A stretch of DNA of 64,000 bases from an uncultured Methanobrevibacter sp. (GTDB lineage: Archaea; Methanobacteriota; Methanobacteria; Methanobacteriales; Methanobacteriaceae): assembly GCF_902801725.1 (NCBI RefSeq), contig NZ_CADCJB010000011.1, positions 20,527-84,526 on the forward strand, written 5' to 3'. Below are positions 19,044 to 27,726 of this stretch, in pieces. Below the pieces are notes generated by a model that was not told the DNA's origin, did no database searches, and saw only the letters and a list, made by a program, of their open reading frames with translations. Numbering within the stretch: the stretch's first letter is position 1; each line of letters opens with the position of its first letter. Position numbers and translations under genes: made by a program.

Positions 19044-20935
19044 ATTTTATCTCCATTAATTTCTTCAGGACTTTTATAAGTAGGAACGCATTCTTTTAAA
19101 GTGTCTTTAATTTGGTCTTTGTCAGTAATGTCTTCATCAATCAATATTCTGAGTGAATCCAGTTTTTGCTCGATGTCGCCCATTGTAAAATTCATAGGCT
19201 CTGTGATGAATATCTTTTCATGGTTGGTCTTTTCAAGATTTTCCTCATCCATAAGCAATTCTTCGTAAATCTTTTCTCCAGGTCTTAAACCTGTAATTTC
19301 AATATCTATATCCACTCCCAATTTCAGTCCGGACAGTTCAATAAGGCTTTTAGCCAAATCATATATTTTGACAGGCTCACCCATATTCAATACAAAGATT
19401 TCTCCACCTTTTGCATAGGTTATGGATTGCAAAACTAAAGCCACAGCTTCAGGTATTGTCATAAAGAATCTTGTAATGTCTTTATGGGTTACTGTTACAG
19501 GACCTCCTTCAGCGATCTGTTTTTTAAATAATGGTACAACAGATCCGTTACTTCCTAAAACATTACCGAAACGGACAGCAACATATTCTGTTTCACTTTC
19601 CTTATCCTTTGCCTGGATAATCATTTCACATAGTCTTTTGGTAGCGCCCATTACGTTTGTCGGATTGACAGCCTTGTCGGTGGAAATCAGAATAAATCGT
19701 TTTGTTTTGTATTTGTCGCATGCATTGACCAGATTGTAAGTTCCGAACACGTTATTCTTGACAGCCTCTGAGGGGTTATTTTCCATTAGGGGAACATGCT
19801 TGTGGGCGGCTGCATGGAAAACAACATCTGGTGAAAATTCCTCAAACAAATCAAATATCCTCTGTTCATCCCTGATGTTTGCAATAATCGCTTTTATATC
19901 ATTATTAGGATATTTTGCTTTCAATTCTAATTCAATATTGTATAGGCTATTTTCATATATGTCTAGCATCAGTAGCTGTTTTGGGTCATGGAGCATTATC
20001 TGTCTGCAGAGCTCTTCTCCTATTGATCCGCCCCCACCGGTTACCAGGACTGTTTTTTCATGAATAAGACTTTTGATATTGTTGTTGTCTAATTCTACAG
20101 GGTCTCTTCCCAGCAAGTCTTCAATTTCAACATCTCTTAGGCTGTTGAATAGATTTTCCTCGGTAATCACTTCCCTCAAACTTGGGAGCACTTTTATTTC
20201 AGCACCGGTCTTGCTGCAGATTTCAAGAATTTCTTTTTTGTCATGGTTGCCTATGTTTACGATTGTGAAAAAAATGGTGTCGATATTGTATTTGTGGCAA
20301 ATTTTTTCAATATCATTTCTATTGCCTATAATTCTCACTCCCGCAACTGAGTATCCTCTGCGCTGTTTATTGTCATCAATAATTCCTATAATTTCATATC
20401 TTCCTTTTAAAGTAGTATTTAAAGTTTTAATGATGTCGTTAGCGGAATATCCTCCTCCGATAATCAGCAGTTTCTTCTGGTTTTCAGGAGTGTAGTTCAA
20501 TCCCTTATTTGCCATATCTGACAGCAGAACGTATTTAATGCCTATGCGCATTACAAATATTATGATACCAATTATCAAACCAACGGCCAGATTGAATTTG
20601 ATTGAAGGGTTTTTCATGTTAAATACGACTTCTTCGATTAGGGACACTATAATTATTGAAATAACTGAAAGGATTACATATATTAGATAGTCTTGATTAT
20701 TTTCATATCGGACAATGTTGGAATATCTTTTTGTAACTCTAAATACAATTTGAAATACGATAATTGCCAGTATTATACTTATTATAAGTTCATTTCTTGT
20801 TACTGCACTTGTAGGATTCATTAAAAACGAATCTGTAATCAGCACGGATGCAAAGTAATATCCTAAAATGATTGCAATGCAATCAGCCAGCGGCAGTAAG
20901 ATATTTCTGTATTTTCCTAACCTATCAATTTCCAT
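19040..20935 (-). CDS. Membrane-bound UDP-HexNAc 4,6-dehydratase (CapD/PglF type)
   Basis: 631 residues. Four N-terminal membrane segments (about 10-150) are followed by a CoA-binding-type Rossmann domain (IIGGGYSANDIIKTL) and an extended SDR domain with TGGGGSIGEEL and the catalytic region ISTDKAVNPTNVMGATKR. In the SDR triad the usual Tyr is Met (NVMGATK), as is typical of this subfamily. It makes UDP-4-keto-6-deoxy-HexNAc. The start is taken at ATG 20935 with GAAGGA upstream; a TTG at 20944 is possible. It forms a two-gene operon with the aminotransferase, so later steps must be encoded elsewhere. Confidence 0.9.
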   Translation of the reverse strand: MEIDRLGKYRNILLPLADCIAIILGYYFASVLITDSFLMNPTSAVTRNELIISIILAIIVFQIVFRVTKRYSNIVRYENNQDYLIYVILSVISIIIVSLIEEVVFNMKNPSIKFNLAVGLIIGIIIFVMRIGIKYVLLSDMANKGLNYTPENQKKLLIIGGGYSANDIIKTLNTTLKGRYEIIGIIDDNKQRRGYSVAGVRIIGNRNDIEKICHKYNIDTIFFTIVNIGNHDKKEILEICSKTGAEIKVLPSLREVITEENLFNSLRDVEIEDLLGRDPVELDNNNIKSLIHEKTVLVTGGGGSIGEELCRQIMLHDPKQLLMLDIYENSLYNIELELKAKYPNNDIKAIIANIRDEQRIFDLFEEFSPDVVFHAAAHKHVPLMENNPSEAVKNNVFGTYNLVNACDKYKTKRFILISTDKAVNPTNVMGATKRLCEMIIQAKDKESETEYVAVRFGNVLGSNGSVVPLFKKQIAEGGPVTVTHKDITRFFMTIPEAVALVLQSITYAKGGEIFVLNMGEPVKIYDLAKSLIELSGLKLGVDIDIEITGLRPGEKIYEELLMDEENLEKTNHEKIFITEPMNFTMGDIEQKLDSLRILIDEDITDKDQIKDTLKECVPTYKSPEEINGDKI

Positions 20936-21064
20936 CAAGACCAATCCTTCAATTAATGCTTTTTAAATAATAACAATTATTAGTTTAAGCATTTCTATTT
21001 ATGTAAAATGTTTAATATAAAATTAGTTATTTTGCATTTGTATTGCGGGTGAGGGGTCTTTTGA

Positions 21065-21925
21065 TTATTTTTTTCTGATGATCACTGCAGGCGTATGGGT
21101 TATGGAATCAAGAGTTTCAACGGTAACTTCGCTCATTTCAGTACCTAAAACTGATTTTACGCTATGTATTGTTTTCATTTCGGTTGAAAGTGATTTTTGA
21201 TAATCCTCAGCAATATTTGCAAATTTCAGGCCATCTTCAACGCTGATTTTTTCACTGCAGCCCAACGGTGTTGATCCCATGTTTTCGGATAATTGTCCCT
21301 TGAAATAACCGAAAAATCCTCTGTCCGCTTCAATTCCATCTATGGCTATTGGAAGGCCTGTAAAATATTTTCCGTTTTTCATATATGTCGCATCGGTATC
21401 GATTATCAGCACGCATACTTCCTTTCCAATTTCCTTTTTAATTTTTTTTGCAACTTTTTCGGGATTTTCCGGAAGCAATGAAACGCAGGTTCCAGGGGCA
21501 TTGCTTAAGTCTATTCCAGCTTCTGAAGCAGGTTTTAACGCATGTTTCAATCCATATAACTGAAGTACAACTTCCTTATGTGCTTTTGTTTCTTCGGGCA
21601 ATCTTCTAAGATTTTTTATAGTTCTCTTTTTGATTCCTAAGAGAGGTCCTAAAGCGTATCCCCAAAGATATTTGCTCCATACTGTTGTTAGGAATTTTGC
21701 TGTTAGCGATGGTGTGTATTCGGATTCATCAACCAGTCTGTTTTGGGAAACTGAAATTGGAGTTTCAGCAATTACCAAATAATCTCCATCTTTCATTAGC
21801 TCCTTTGCGGGATTGATTATACAACTTAAATCTTCATTTGGCTTAATATATCCTGTTTCAATTGGAATTACAATATAATCTCCATTGATAACATGTTTTA
21901 TATTTTGCAGTTCATCACTCATCAT
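21065..21925 (-). CDS. CofE-like protein (F420-0:L-glutamate ligase family)
   Basis: 286 residues. The fold pattern of the F420_ligase family is present: VIPIETGYIKPNEDL at the N-terminus, GDYLVIAETPISVSQ, and LIIDTDATYMKNGKYF with a metal-binding Asp. It is longer and more divergent than standard CofE (about 250 residues, with a GLP-rich N-terminus), so it may be a paralogue with another substrate rather than the F420 enzyme. No F420 gene is adjacent. It is a single gene divergent from the pyruvate-kinase-like gene. Confidence 0.7.
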   Translation of the reverse strand: MMSDELQNIKHVINGDYIVIPIETGYIKPNEDLSCIINPAKELMKDGDYLVIAETPISVSQNRLVDESEYTPSLTAKFLTTVWSKYLWGYALGPLLGIKKRTIKNLRRLPEETKAHKEVVLQLYGLKHALKPASEAGIDLSNAPGTCVSLLPENPEKVAKKIKKEIGKEVCVLIIDTDATYMKNGKYFTGLPIAIDGIEADRGFFGYFKGQLSENMGSTPLGCSEKISVEDGLKFANIAEDYQKSLSTEMKTIHSVKSVLGTEMSEVTVETLDSITHTPAVIIRKK

Positions 21926-22006
21926 AAAAATCTTTTAAAACTAGTTGTTCAATATAGTAATATAGTAAGTTACTTTTATTAAATATAATTTTGGAGAGTG
22001 TGTTAT

Positions 22007-22579
22007 ATGGCAAGAAAATTCATAACATATTTTGATAAAGAAGGTGAAGATTACACTGACGAACTCATTTCAGCTGTAAAAGATAAATTGGAATTGTGCG
22101 AAAACATTAAAACTATTGTTATCGCTTCTGCATCAGGTAAATCAGCATTGAAACTTGCTAAAGCAGTTGGCGATAGGGTTAAAATAGTTAATGTTACACA
22201 TCATTACGGCTTTAGCGGACCTAACGAATCCGACATATCAGAAGACATGATTAAAAAATTGGAGAATGTTGGAATAGTAACCTACTTCGGATGTCATGCG
22301 TTCAGCGGTGCTGCAAGAGGAGTTACCAATAAATATGGCGGATACTCTCCATTGGATGTTGTTGCAGATACTTTCAGAATGTTTTCACATGGAATAAAGG
22401 TTTCTGCAGAAATTTCAATAATGGCTGCCGATGCTGGTTTGATTCCTGTCGGTGAAGAAATCATTGCTATTGGAGGAAGGGGTCACGGTGTTGACAGTGC
22501 AGTTATATTGACTCCGGCCAATGCTAAAAACTTATTTGATTTAAAATTCCATGAAATTATTGCAATGCCTAGAGATTAA
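22007..22579 (+). CDS. Pyruvate kinase alpha/beta-domain-like protein
   Basis: 190 residues matching the family that resembles only the C-terminal alpha/beta domain of pyruvate kinase. Visible motifs are IVIASASGKSALKLAKAVG, VTHHYGFSGPNESD and IGGRGHGVDSAVIL. The catalytic barrel of pyruvate kinase is absent, so it is not a pyruvate kinase; a small-molecule-binding role is likely but unknown. The start is ATG 22007 with GGAGAG upstream; the in-frame GTG at 21998 is too close to that site. Confidence 0.8.
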   Translation: MARKFITYFDKEGEDYTDELISAVKDKLELCENIKTIVIASASGKSALKLAKAVGDRVKIVNVTHHYGFSGPNESDISEDMIKKLENVGIVTYFGCHAFSGAARGVTNKYGGYSPLDVVADTFRMFSHGIKVSAEISIMAADAGLIPVGEEIIAIGGRGHGVDSAVILTPANAKNLFDLKFHEIIAMPRD

Positions 22580-22706
22580 ATTTTAAATATAATGAAAATA
22601 AAATATATTTTTTCACATTATTTTTAAAAGTAGTTGCATTTAAATATTAGTAACAATAGAAATATTTAACAATTAATTTTAATAGCAGAGTATGTGGGGT
22701 TAATTT

Positions 22707-23843
22707 GTGAAATTTATAGATGATGCAATCAAAGAATCCGAACAAAGAATGGAAGAGAAAACACCGGAAAAAATTTCTTCAGACATTGATGAAGAGCTTA
22801 TTAATATAATGGATGGTGTTAAAACTAAAATTTTCGTTGTTGGTGCCGGTGGAGCAGGTAACAACACTATTTCAAGATTAAATGAAATGGGTATCGAAGG
22901 AGCAACAACAATTGCAGTAAATACTGATGCTCAAGATTTATTTTACTGTCAATCTAGTAAAAAAATATTATTAGGTAGAAAAACTTCAAAAGGATTAGGT
23001 GCAGGTGGAGAACCATCTGTCGGTGAAGAATGCGCCGAAGAAAGTGAAGATGAAATCAGAGAGGAATTGGAAGGTGCAGACATGGTATTTGTCACCTGCG
23101 GTCTCGGTGGAGGAACAGGTACAGGTTCAGCTCCAATTATCTCAAAATTATCTAAAAAATTAGGTGCATTAACTGTTGCTGTTGCAACATTACCATTTTC
23201 TGCTGAAGGAATTAAAAGAAGAGAAAATGCGGAGCAAGGTTTAGAAAAACTCCAAGAATCTGCAGACACTGTTATTATTATTCCTAATGATAAATTATTA
23301 GATGTTGCACCAAACTTACCTTTAAACAAAGCTTTCATGGTTTCTGACGAAATTTTAGGAAGAGCAGTTAAAGGAATTACAGAATTAATTACTAAAAGAG
23401 GTCTTGTAAGTTTAGACTTTGCAGATATTAGAAGTATCATGACAGGATCTGGAATGGCTATGATTGGTATGGGTGAATCTGATTCTGGAGACAGAGCTTT
23501 AGAATCTGTACATGAAGCATTAAGCAGCCCATTATTAGATATTGATATTTCCAATGCTACTGGCGCATTAGTAAACATATCTGGTAGTTCTGACTTAACA
23601 TTACATGAAGCTGAAAAAATTGTCCAAGTTGTTGCTGATAAATTGGATCCTGAAGCTAACATTATTTGGGGTACTCAAATTGACGAAAGTCTTCAAAATA
23701 CTGTTAGGACCACTGTGGTTGTTTCAGGCATTAGTACTGATTATGATTCTGATAATGAACCAGATATTGAATATGCTAATGATAATCAAGAATCCAGTTC
23801 AGCTAATGATCAATTAGACGATTTCATTGATGGAATTTTCTAA
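22707..23843 (+). CDS. ftsZ: Cell division protein FtsZ
   Basis: 378 residues. FtsZ is a tubulin-like GTPase that forms the division ring. GTP-binding motifs are [15 protein letters not shown] and the tubulin signature [10 protein letters not shown], with the T7-type loop region ([10 protein letters not shown]) intact. An N-terminal extension of about 40 residues and an acidic C-terminal tail ending [11 protein letters not shown] are typical of euryarchaeal FtsZ1. The start is GTG at 22707 with GGGGT upstream. It is followed by secE, as in many euryarchaea. Confidence 0.96.
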   Translation: MKFIDDAIKESEQRMEEKTPEKISSDIDEELINIMDGVKTKIFVVGAGGAGNNTISRLNEMGIEGATTIAVNTDAQDLFYCQSSKKILLGRKTSKGLGAGGEPSVGEECAEESEDEIREELEGADMVFVTCGLGGGTGTGSAPIISKLSKKLGALTVAVATLPFSAEGIKRRENAEQGLEKLQESADTVIIIPNDKLLDVAPNLPLNKAFMVSDEILGRAVKGITELITKRGLVSLDFADIRSIMTGSGMAMIGMGESDSGDRALESVHEALSSPLLDIDISNATGALVNISGSSDLTLHEAEKIVQVVADKLDPEANIIWGTQIDESLQNTVRTTVVVSGISTDYDSDNEPDIEYANDNQESSSANDQLDDFIDGIF

Positions 23844-23976
23844 TTCTATCTTATTATTTTTTTTCAATAATGCAAACATTTATTAATGTTTAAAATAAAA
23901 ATTATTTTATTACTATTATTTTATTATAATTCATTTAACTATGGTTTCATAGTTTTATTAATTTTGGGTATTTAAA

Positions 23977-24156
23977 ATGAATGTACAAGAACGTTTTGAT
24001 AAATTTGTTAAAGACAGTAAAAGAGTATTAAAAGTATCAAGAAAACCAGATTGGCCAGAATACAAAGAATTGGCTAAAGTTACATCAATAGGTGTAATTA
24101 TTATTGGTGTAATTGGTTTTGTTATAGTTTTACTCGGTTCATTAATTGGTTTATAG
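23977..24156 (+). CDS. secE: Preprotein translocase subunit SecE (Sec61 gamma)
   Basis: 59 residues. An amphipathic cytoplasmic helix (MNVQERFDKFVKDSKRVLKV) leads into RKPDWPEYKELAKVT, the conserved SecE hinge, and then one membrane segment (about 37-59). It clamps SecY in the protein-conducting channel. It sits between ftsZ and spt5, its usual archaeal neighbour. The gap to ftsZ is 133 bp and may carry its own promoter. Confidence 0.93.
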   Translation: MNVQERFDKFVKDSKRVLKVSRKPDWPEYKELAKVTSIGVIIIGVIGFVIVLLGSLIGL

Positions 24157-24280
24157 AACTTTAAATCATTTCTTAATCCAAATTTAAATTATAATAGAAT
24201 TTTGTAATAATCTTATCTTTTTGATTTTAGATTTTTATCATTGAGTTAAATCTATAATCATCTATATGATATTATTAGAA

Positions 24281-24366
24281 CCTAGGGAAGATGGGGGATA
24301 GCTTAGTCAATTTTCACATTTTTGTGAATTACCTAAGAATCTGCAATTTATTGCAGGCTTCAAATA
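24281..24366 (+). ncRNA. Candidate structured RNA or leader upstream of spt5
   Basis: Nested complementary pairs are visible: GAAG (24287-24290) with CTTC (24358-24361); CTTAG (24302-24306) with CTAAG (24333-24337), enclosing TTCAC/GTGAA (24313-24317/24324-24328); and CTGCA/TGCAG (24341-24345/24352-24356). This makes a compact branched fold. A TATA-like CTATATGATA lies about 20 bp upstream. The stems are short, so this is a candidate only; it could be a stand-alone RNA or the 5' leader of the spt5-ribosomal operon. It matches no RNA family that I recognise. Confidence 0.3.
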
Positions 24367-24423
24367 ACTTTTAACTTAATGTATGATTTTATTAACTAGT
24401 AAATTGAAATAGGTGAATTTTGC

Positions 24424-24894
24424 ATGGAAGATACTAATAGTTCCATATATGCTCTTAAGACCTCTGCAGGTCAAGAAAGGAATGTTGCTAGACTTTTAGC
24501 TCGTAAAGCTAGAACTATTGATGGTATAGGCATTTCTTCAATTCTTGTTCCGGAATCTTTAAAAGGGTATATTTTAGTTGAATCTTCAACAAAAATAGAT
24601 CTTAGGAACCCTGACTTAAAAGTACAGCATTTAAGAGGGGTTGTAGAAGGTAATGTTGGTATTACTTTCGAAGAAGTAAAAAGATTCTTAAAGCCAGAGC
24701 CAATTATTTCCTCTATTCAGAAAGGAAGTATTGTTGAGCTTATTTCTGGACCGTTTAAAGGTGAAAGAGCGAAAGTGGTTCGTATTGATGAATCACGTGA
24801 AGAAGTCGTTCTAGAGTTGATAGAAGCAGCAGTACCTATTCCGGTTACTGTTAAAGCTGATCAAATTAGAATAATTCAAAAGGAGGCTGACTGA
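24424..24894 (+). CDS. spt5: Transcription elongation factor Spt5 (NusG)
   Basis: 156 residues. The NGN domain (about 1-90, [18 protein letters not shown]) is followed by a KOW domain ([20 protein letters not shown]). Spt5 binds the RNA polymerase clamp with Spt4 and promotes processive elongation. It leads the L11-L1-L10-L12 operon; its stop overlaps the L11 start by one base. The start ATG at 24424 is preceded by AGGTGAAT. Confidence 0.95.
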   Translation: MEDTNSSIYALKTSAGQERNVARLLARKARTIDGIGISSILVPESLKGYILVESSTKIDLRNPDLKVQHLRGVVEGNVGITFEEVKRFLKPEPIISSIQKGSIVELISGPFKGERAKVVRIDESREEVVLELIEAAVPIPVTVKADQIRIIQKEAD

Positions 24895-25263
24895 TGGCTA
24901 AAGATACAGTCGAAGTTCTTATCGAAGAAAGTGCCTGTAAAAGTTATCATTGATAGAGATACTAAAGATTTCGAAATCGAAATTGGTACTCCACCAACAA
25001 CTGCGCTTATCATGGAAGAATTAGGCATCGAAAAAGCTTCTCATGAACCAGGTTTAGATATCGTTAATGATTTACCGATTGAAACCGCTTTAAAAATCGC
25101 AAGAATGAAATTCGATTCATTACTCGCAAACGATTACAAAGCAGGTGTCAAAGAGGTTATGGGAACCTGTGTAAGTATGGGATTATCTGTTGATGGTAAA
25201 GACCCAAGAGAAGCACAAAAAGCAGTAGATGCTGGAGAATATGATGATATCTTAGTAGAATAG
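24894..25263 (+). pseudogene. rpl11: Ribosomal protein L11 gene with internal out-of-frame deletion
   Basis: The first 12 codons read [12 protein letters not shown] and match L11, but the sequence then jumps (24930) to [19 protein letters not shown] in another frame and continues intact to GEYDDILVE. The missing part is the conserved N-terminal region with the PGPPLGPALGPLGIN block. By family length (about 160 residues) roughly 110-120 bp are absent. The frame from the normal ATG stops at 24951-24953. L11 is part of the GTPase-associated centre, so loss without another copy would be severe; assembly error is a serious alternative. The position between spt5 and L1 is normal. Confidence 0.85.
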
Positions 25264-25411
25264 ATATCGTTTTTAAAATTTAATTTAAGTTAATTACACA
25301 GTGTATATGATGTTATAATTATGTTATAATTGATATACTGTTTTTAATTCATGCAATCGTTTAAGAATTTTTTTCTTAGTAATCGATACTCATGAAACCA
25401 AAAAAAGAAAT

Positions 25412-25438
25412 CCAATGAACAATATGTTCATGGGGGAT
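25412..25438 (+). promoter_or_regulatory. Hairpin abutting the L1 ribosome-binding site
   Basis: ATGAAC (25415-25420) pairs with GTTCAT (25426-25431) around AATAT. CC at 25412-25413 can pair with the first two G of the Shine-Dalgarno run GGGGG (25432-25436), leaving one bulged A. The L1 start follows at 25443. L1 represses its own mRNA in methanogens, so a regulatory stem here is plausible. Confidence 0.4.
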
Positions 25439-25442
25439 AAAT

Positions 25443-26081
25443 ATGACACAAGATGTAGTAAACGCGGTGAAGGAGGCTAAAGAACAATCAAAGCCGAGAA
25501 ACTTCACTGAGTCCGTAGATATTATTATTAATATCCGTGACTTAGATGTCAAAAAGCCAGAAAATAGGTTTAATGAGGAAGTTACTCTTCCTAAAGGCCG
25601 TGGCAAAGATGTTAAAATCGGAGTCATTGCTGATGGGGAACTCATTGTTCAAGCTAAAAATGCTGGTCTTGACGTTGTCGTTAACAAACCTGATTTAGAA
25701 GAGTTAGGAAAAGACAGAAAAGCTGCTAAAAAAATGGCAAACTCTGTTGATTTCTTTGTAGCTCAAGCTGATATGATGCCACTCGTTGGTAGATTCTTAG
25801 GTCCAGTTCTTGGTCCTCGTGGAAAAATGCCAAAACCAGTGCCAGCTAGTATCAAACTTGATCCTCTTTTAGACAGATTACAAAGTACTGTTAAAGTTGG
25901 TGTAAAACAACAAGCAAGTATTCAAATTGTTGTTGGAAGCCAAGACATGTCAGACGAAGATATAGCTGAAAATGTGGAAACTGTTCTTACAGTCTTAGAC
26001 CGCAATTTAGAAAAAGGAAGAAGTCAAATCAAGTCCATGTTTATAAAAACAACTATGGGACCAGTAGTGAGGGTGATCTAA
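25443..26081 (+). CDS. rpl1: 50S ribosomal protein L1
   Basis: 212 residues, normal for archaeal L1. The conserved [18 protein letters not shown] block and the C-terminal [18 protein letters not shown] are intact. L1 forms the stalk next to the ribosomal E site and can repress translation of its own operon. A 179-bp gap separates it from L11, with a hairpin at the ribosome-binding site. Its stop overlaps the L10 start by one base. Confidence 0.96.
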   Translation: MTQDVVNAVKEAKEQSKPRNFTESVDIIINIRDLDVKKPENRFNEEVTLPKGRGKDVKIGVIADGELIVQAKNAGLDVVVNKPDLEELGKDRKAAKKMANSVDFFVAQADMMPLVGRFLGPVLGPRGKMPKPVPASIKLDPLLDRLQSTVKVGVKQQASIQIVVGSQDMSDEDIAENVETVLTVLDRNLEKGRSQIKSMFIKTTMGPVVRVI

Positions 26082-27091
26082 TGGCTCATGTTGCTGAATG
26101 GAAAAAGGAAGAAGTTAAAGAGCTTTCTGGGATTATTGGCGAATACGATGTAATTGGTATTGTCGATTTATTAAACATTCCTGCAAAACAGCTCCAAGAA
26201 ATGAGAAAATCTCTCAAAGGCAAAGCTGTTATCAGAATGTCCAAAAAGAATCTCATTGATTTAGCTCTTGAAGATTGTAATGCTGATAAAAACAATATTG
26301 TTGATTTATCTGGACATATGGAAGGTCAAATTGCACTTATTGCAACCGAAATGAACCCTTTCAAATTATACAAAATATTAGAAGACAGCAAAACTTCAGC
26401 TCCTGCAAAACCAGGAACTATTGCTCCTGATGATATTGTTGTACCTGAAGGGGACACCGGATTTGAACCAGGTCCATTCTTAGGTGAATTACAACAAGTT
26501 GGAATTCCTGCAAAAATCGATAAAGGTAAAATCTGCGTACAAAAAGAAACTGTTGTTGTTGCAGCAGGTGAAGAAGTATCTAAACAAGTAGCGGCTACCT
26601 TATCCAGGATGGATATTAATCCAATGGAAGTGGGAATTGATTTAAAAGCAGTATACGAAGAAGGATCAGTCTATACTTCAGACGTACTCGCAATCGACGA
26701 AGAACAAACATTAGCAGATGTACAAAAAGCATTTTCAGGTGCATTCAACTTGTCTGTTAATGCAGCTATACCTACTACAAAAACTATTTCCGCAATATTA
26801 TCTCTCGCACATACCAGAGCTGTCAGCGTTGGTGTAGAAGGAGCTATATTGACTTCCAAAACTTCAGAACCAATTCTTGGTCTTGTAAATGCTAGAATGT
26901 TAGCTATTGCTTCTGCAATTGCTGATAAAGAAGGCGCAATTGACGATGAATTAGCAGATAAACTTTCCAATGTTGCTGTAGCAGCCGCTCCAGTAGTGGA
27001 AGAGGAAGTTGTTGAAGAAGAGGAAGAAGAGGAAGAAGAAGAAAGTAGTGAAGAAGAAGCAGCAGCTGGGTTAGGAGCTCTCTTCGGTTAA
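26081..27091 (+). CDS. rpl10: 50S ribosomal protein L10 (P0)
   Basis: 336 residues, full length. The N-terminal rRNA-binding domain (about 1-110) is followed by the archaeal insertion, stalk-protein-binding helices and an acidic tail ending in [13 protein letters not shown], the shared P-protein C-terminus that recruits translation factors. It anchors the L12 dimers, whose gene follows but is damaged. The start overlaps the L1 stop. Confidence 0.96.
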   Translation: MAHVAEWKKEEVKELSGIIGEYDVIGIVDLLNIPAKQLQEMRKSLKGKAVIRMSKKNLIDLALEDCNADKNNIVDLSGHMEGQIALIATEMNPFKLYKILEDSKTSAPAKPGTIAPDDIVVPEGDTGFEPGPFLGELQQVGIPAKIDKGKICVQKETVVVAAGEEVSKQVAATLSRMDINPMEVGIDLKAVYEEGSVYTSDVLAIDEEQTLADVQKAFSGAFNLSVNAAIPTTKTISAILSLAHTRAVSVGVEGAILTSKTSEPILGLVNARMLAIASAIADKEGAIDDELADKLSNVAVAAAPVVEEEVVEEEEEEEEEESSEEEAAAGLGALFG

Positions 27092-27152
27092 ATTAATTAA
27101 TTAAAATTTTTATTATTAATAAACTAACACTTAAAAAACTAATGGTGATAAC

Positions 27153-27312
27153 ATGGAATATATATATGCGGCAATGATTTTGCACAGTGCAGAAAAAGAT
27201 ATTAACGAAGAAAATGTTAAAAGTATTATTGAAGGAAGAGGAAGAAGAAGAGGAAGAAGAAGAAGCTTCTGAAGAAGAAGCAGCAGCTGGATTAGGTGCT
27301 CTCTTCGGATAG
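27153..27312 (+). pseudogene. rpl12: Ribosomal protein L12 (P1) gene with internal out-of-frame deletion
   Basis: The 5' part reads MEYIYAAMILHSAEKDINEE and the 3' part, in the +1 frame, reads [19 protein letters not shown] and a stop: both ends of archaeal L12 are present. The middle (most of the dimerisation domain, the Ala-rich hinge and part of the acidic tract) is missing, roughly 150 bp judged from the usual length near 100 residues. Read from the ATG, the protein becomes an Arg-rich peptide ending after 39 residues. The ribosome-binding site GGTGAT and the downstream terminator are intact. L12 is normally essential, so a second copy or an assembly error must be considered. Confidence 0.85.
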
Positions 27313-27342
27313 ATTTTTTAATCTATCACCTTTCTTTTTTTT
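27308..27342 (+). terminator. Terminator of the ribosomal stalk operon
   Basis: GATAGATT/AATCTATC forms a perfect 8-bp stem with a TTTT loop (27308-27327), followed by a run of T to 27342. Confidence 0.6.
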
Positions 27343-27726
27343 ATATTGCTTGTTTTTAAATTAATTTCATAGACGACCTATTTTTTTCTTGTTTAAACGA
27401 TTACTTTTTTTTAATGATTTATAATTCAATAAAAATTTCTAATAAACTCTTTTTTTCCTCGCCAGGCGAAAAATCATAATAAAATAGGATTTCATGTTCA
27501 TATCAACAAAAAAAATAACTGTTCAAAGTAATATTATTTTTTTCGTAAAGATTCAAACAAAATAGATTTATCTGAACTAATTTTCACCAAGTTTAAATAT
27601 TATTCAACACTATATAAAGATTAGAGTTTAATTTATATCATTTTCATTTATGTAATTCATCTTTGACTTATGTAATAGTGGTACTCTTGCTTATCATTGA
27701 TAAAACTCAAAATGGGAGAAATTAAT
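27343..27726. other. A+T-rich intergenic region
   Basis: About 380 bp with no convincing reading frame or RNA. It presumably holds the promoter of the secreted peptidase/adhesin. TATA-like ACTATATAAAG lies at 27609-27619 and fits a long leader. Confidence 0.4.

Noticed and set aside
22949..23662. Long antisense frame over ftsZ
   Set aside because: Mirror of the strong codon bias of ftsZ; no start signal or known domain.
27153..27272. Arg-rich peptide read from the L12 start as a new small basic protein
   Set aside because: It is the wrong-frame reading of the GAA-rich tract after the deletion; the correct frame gives the L12 tail.
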